Source: Desulfovibrionaceae bacterium UBA3823 (GTDB taxonomy: Bacteria; Desulfobacterota; Desulfovibrionia; Desulfovibrionales; Desulfovibrionaceae). From it: a stretch of 6,841 bases of DNA. The translations under genes and the position numbers were made by a program. Positions 5,497-6,841 of this stretch are shown here, piece after piece (the stretch's first letter is position 1; every line of letters begins with the position of its first letter). The notes under the pieces were generated by a model. The model searched no databases. It was not told the DNA's origin and saw nothing but the letters and a program-made list of their open reading frames with translations. The stretch is taken from contig DFDR01000035.1 of assembly GCA_002369295.1 (NCBI GenBank), forward strand, positions 422 through 7,262. Direction: 5' to 3'.

Positions 5497-6264
5497 TTGC
5501 GGCGTTTTTATCAGGAAAGCTGGCAGGGCATCCCCTTCACGACCTTTGCGTACACTCACTTCTTCCATCTGGCCGATGCCAAGTTCTACGCAGTCTTCTA
5601 CGAGGAGCTCTTCAGGCGCTTCCAGAACTGGAACGACCTTCCCGAGGCCTGGCGGGCCAACAAGCGCAAGGACGCGCGCTGGCTGGCCAAGCGGCTGGAG
5701 CGCATCCGCACCGCCAAGAAGGAGGGCGAGCCCGTGCGCGTGCTCTCCATCGGCTGCGGCGTCGGCTACATGGAGCGCGTGCTGCTCGAGGAGATTCCCG
5801 AGGGCATGGACCTCTACCTCAACGAGCCGAGCACCGTCGGCATGAAGTGGATGCGCCGGCTCATTCCCGGCTCCCGCATCTTCATCGGCGAGCCGCCGGA
5901 CTGCCTTTCGCCCGACATCCACTACGACGTGATCTACCTCTCGGCCGTAGACTACTGCATCCCCCAGCAGCAGTTCGACCGCATGCTGACCCAGCTGCGC
6001 CACATGCTCCTGCCTGGCGGCGAGATCATCTGCCTTTCCGCCTCGCTGCTCGTGGAGCAGTCCAAGGTGGCGGGCTTCGTCAACTTCATGAAGAACTGCA
6101 TACGCTGCCTTCTGCACTACTCGGGCATACGCCGCCAGCAGTTCTGGGGCTGGCGCCGCACGCGCGAAGAGTACCGCGACACCTTCCGCAGAAGCGACCT
6201 CAAGCACATCGAGGACGGCCATCTAGACGACGGCTTCAGCACCTACTGGATCAGGGGCGAGTAG
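5497..6264 (+). CDS. Class I SAM-dependent methyltransferase
   Basis: The 255-residue product has a Rossmann-type methyltransferase core. Motif I is VLSIGCGVGYME (residues 82-93), the glycine-rich SAM loop. The acidic residue that would bind the ribose is Glu110 in LYLNEPS. YDVIYLSAVDY (143-153) takes the place of motif IV, and LLPGGEIICLSAS (171-183) is the usual post-motif segment. The N-terminal 70 residues (FYQESWQGIPFTTFA, then aromatic-rich helices) probably form a cap over the substrate. There is no signal peptide or membrane anchor. The acceptor is unknown; small-molecule or glycan methylation is possible. I choose TTG 5497 because GGAGG (5487-5491) sits five bases before it. TTG 5482 is also in frame but has no Shine-Dalgarno. 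The ATG at 5463 is out of frame, and no in-frame ATG precedes motif I. A small frameshift near the start is an alternative reading. Confidence 0.88.
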   Translation: MRRFYQESWQGIPFTTFAYTHFFHLADAKFYAVFYEELFRRFQNWNDLPEAWRANKRKDARWLAKRLERIRTAKKEGEPVRVLSIGCGVGYMERVLLEEIPEGMDLYLNEPSTVGMKWMRRLIPGSRIFIGEPPDCLSPDIHYDVIYLSAVDYCIPQQQFDRMLTQLRHMLLPGGEIICLSASLLVEQSKVAGFVNFMKNCIRCLLHYSGIRRQQFWGWRRTREEYRDTFRRSDLKHIEDGHLDDGFSTYWIRGE

Positions 6265-6293
6265 GGCCGGGCTCTGGCCAGGCGCGTCCGCCG

Positions 6294-6841
6294 TCAGGCC
6301 AGCTCGACGCAGATCCTGCCCGCACCGCTCCCCAGGCGCACGGCAAAGCCGAAGCCTGCCTGCTCCGCATCCGCCCTGCCGTCTGCAGGGACAGCCATGC
6401 CGAGTGCCTGGAAGCCCTCGCCCCCGCTGGCGAGGGTCTTGGCAAGACAGTCCGGCACGGCCCGCAGGGCGTGCCTAAGCACGGTCTGCTCGAGCCTCGT
6501 GGGGACGCAGCCGGCAAGCCCGCAGGCGCCGGCAATCCCAAGCTCGCGTGCCAGCAGCGCCTGGGCGAGCCGGGCATCGATCTTGACGCCGGCCTGGCGG
6601 AAGCTCCGGGTTCCGGACACCTTGCCTCCGGCTTCAACGCAGGCACGGCTCCCGCAGACAAGCTCGGCGCAGGGCTTCCAGCCGGAAGCGCAGACGCCGT
6701 CCTGTTCGGGGCGCACCAGACAGAGCGCATCGCCGTCCTGCCGCAGGGCCTCCTGGAGGAGCAGGGCAAAGCGCAGGCGCGCTTCCGGGGAAAAGCCAAG
6801 GGCTCGTGCGCCGGCTGCCGCGCCGGCTTCAGGGGCCGCGC
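6294..6841 (-). CDS. Unrecognised protein, C-terminal part (5' end outside window)
   Basis: A minus-strand frame is open from the right edge of the window to TGA at 6294-6296, giving the last 181 residues or so. Third positions are mostly G or C, and the peptide reads as a soluble Ala/Gly-rich protein with seven Cys (including DALCLVR, GVCASG, KPCAEL, ELVCGS and SRACVE). A central segment GGKVSGTRSFRQAGVKID then LAQALLARELG recalls the biotin/lipoate ligase fold only vaguely, and I do not assign it. The C-terminus (FGFAVRLGSGAGRICVELA) looks like a final beta strand pair. A GTG at 6716 could be a start, but coding-like sequence continues upstream of it (RLRFALLLQEALRQDG), so the gene probably begins beyond the window. 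It converges on the methyltransferase gene with only 29 bases between the stops. Confidence 0.6.
   Translation of the reverse strand, partial: AAPEAGAAAGARALGFSPEARLRFALLLQEALRQDGDALCLVRPEQDGVCASGWKPCAELVCGSRACVEAGGKVSGTRSFRQAGVKIDARLAQALLARELGIAGACGLAGCVPTRLEQTVLRHALRAVPDCLAKTLASGGEGFQALGMAVPADGRADAEQAGFGFAVRLGSGAGRICVELA

Noticed and set aside
5458..6222. Minus-strand open frame of 254 codons opposite the methyltransferase
   Set aside because: The plus strand carries a complete SAM-binding motif set; the antisense product has no recognisable domain.
5463..6841. Frame opened by ATG 5463 (MKFQNSFGGG) that stays open to the window end
   Set aside because: It lacks a Shine-Dalgarno site, overlaps the predicted -10 element, and its product is Arg/Pro/Ala-rich sequence out of frame with the methyltransferase.

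Overview
The window comes from a high-GC (roughly two-thirds G+C) bacterial chromosome. Signal peptides on three exported proteins and a periplasmic-type MsrA-MsrB fusion suggest a Gram-negative host. Arg is often encoded by AGG alongside CGC, and the gene mix (TfoX N-domain protein, a nucleotidyltransferase family that I recall as common in anaerobes and gut bacteria, an exported MsrAB) would fit a Desulfovibrio-like or Sutterella-like proteobacterium. That placement is a weak inference. I see no rRNA, tRNA, CRISPR array, complete insertion sequence or phage gene.

Left part (1-1723): a 106-residue TfoX N-terminal-domain protein is followed, through an ATGA overlap, by what looks like a small two-CxxC zinc-ribbon gene that reads correctly only if two single-base shifts are allowed. 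After it come about 470 bases with no convincing gene, although one frame keeps a coding-like pattern. That stretch ends at three direct repeats of about 21 bases, which resemble the repeated ends of IS21-family elements. Just downstream is the most unusual locus: a small secreted protein whose ribosome-binding site and start codon are tandemly duplicated (18 bp x 2). Its signal-peptide DNA is about 56% G+C, but its mature part is about 32% G+C, and the switch falls at the predicted signal-peptidase site.

Middle (1724-4286): an exported 415-residue protein with an SH3b domain and a long helical region, then a complete exported MsrA-MsrB methionine sulfoxide reductase. Both are on the plus strand and each has a clear Shine-Dalgarno site. 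The 208-base gap makes a shared transcript uncertain.

Right part (4287-6841): a nucleotidyltransferase-fold protein on the minus strand, convergent with msrAB and divergent from a class I SAM-dependent methyltransferase on the plus strand. The divergent gap carries a plausible sigma-70 promoter for each gene and a strong hairpin in the nucleotidyltransferase leader. The methyltransferase probably starts at a TTG codon. The window ends inside an unrecognised minus-strand gene that converges on the methyltransferase.

The genes do not form one pathway. They look like a run of short, mostly single-gene units separated by GC-rich spacers, several of which hold short exact tandem duplications. The region 424-1650 is where foreign or decaying DNA has most probably collected.
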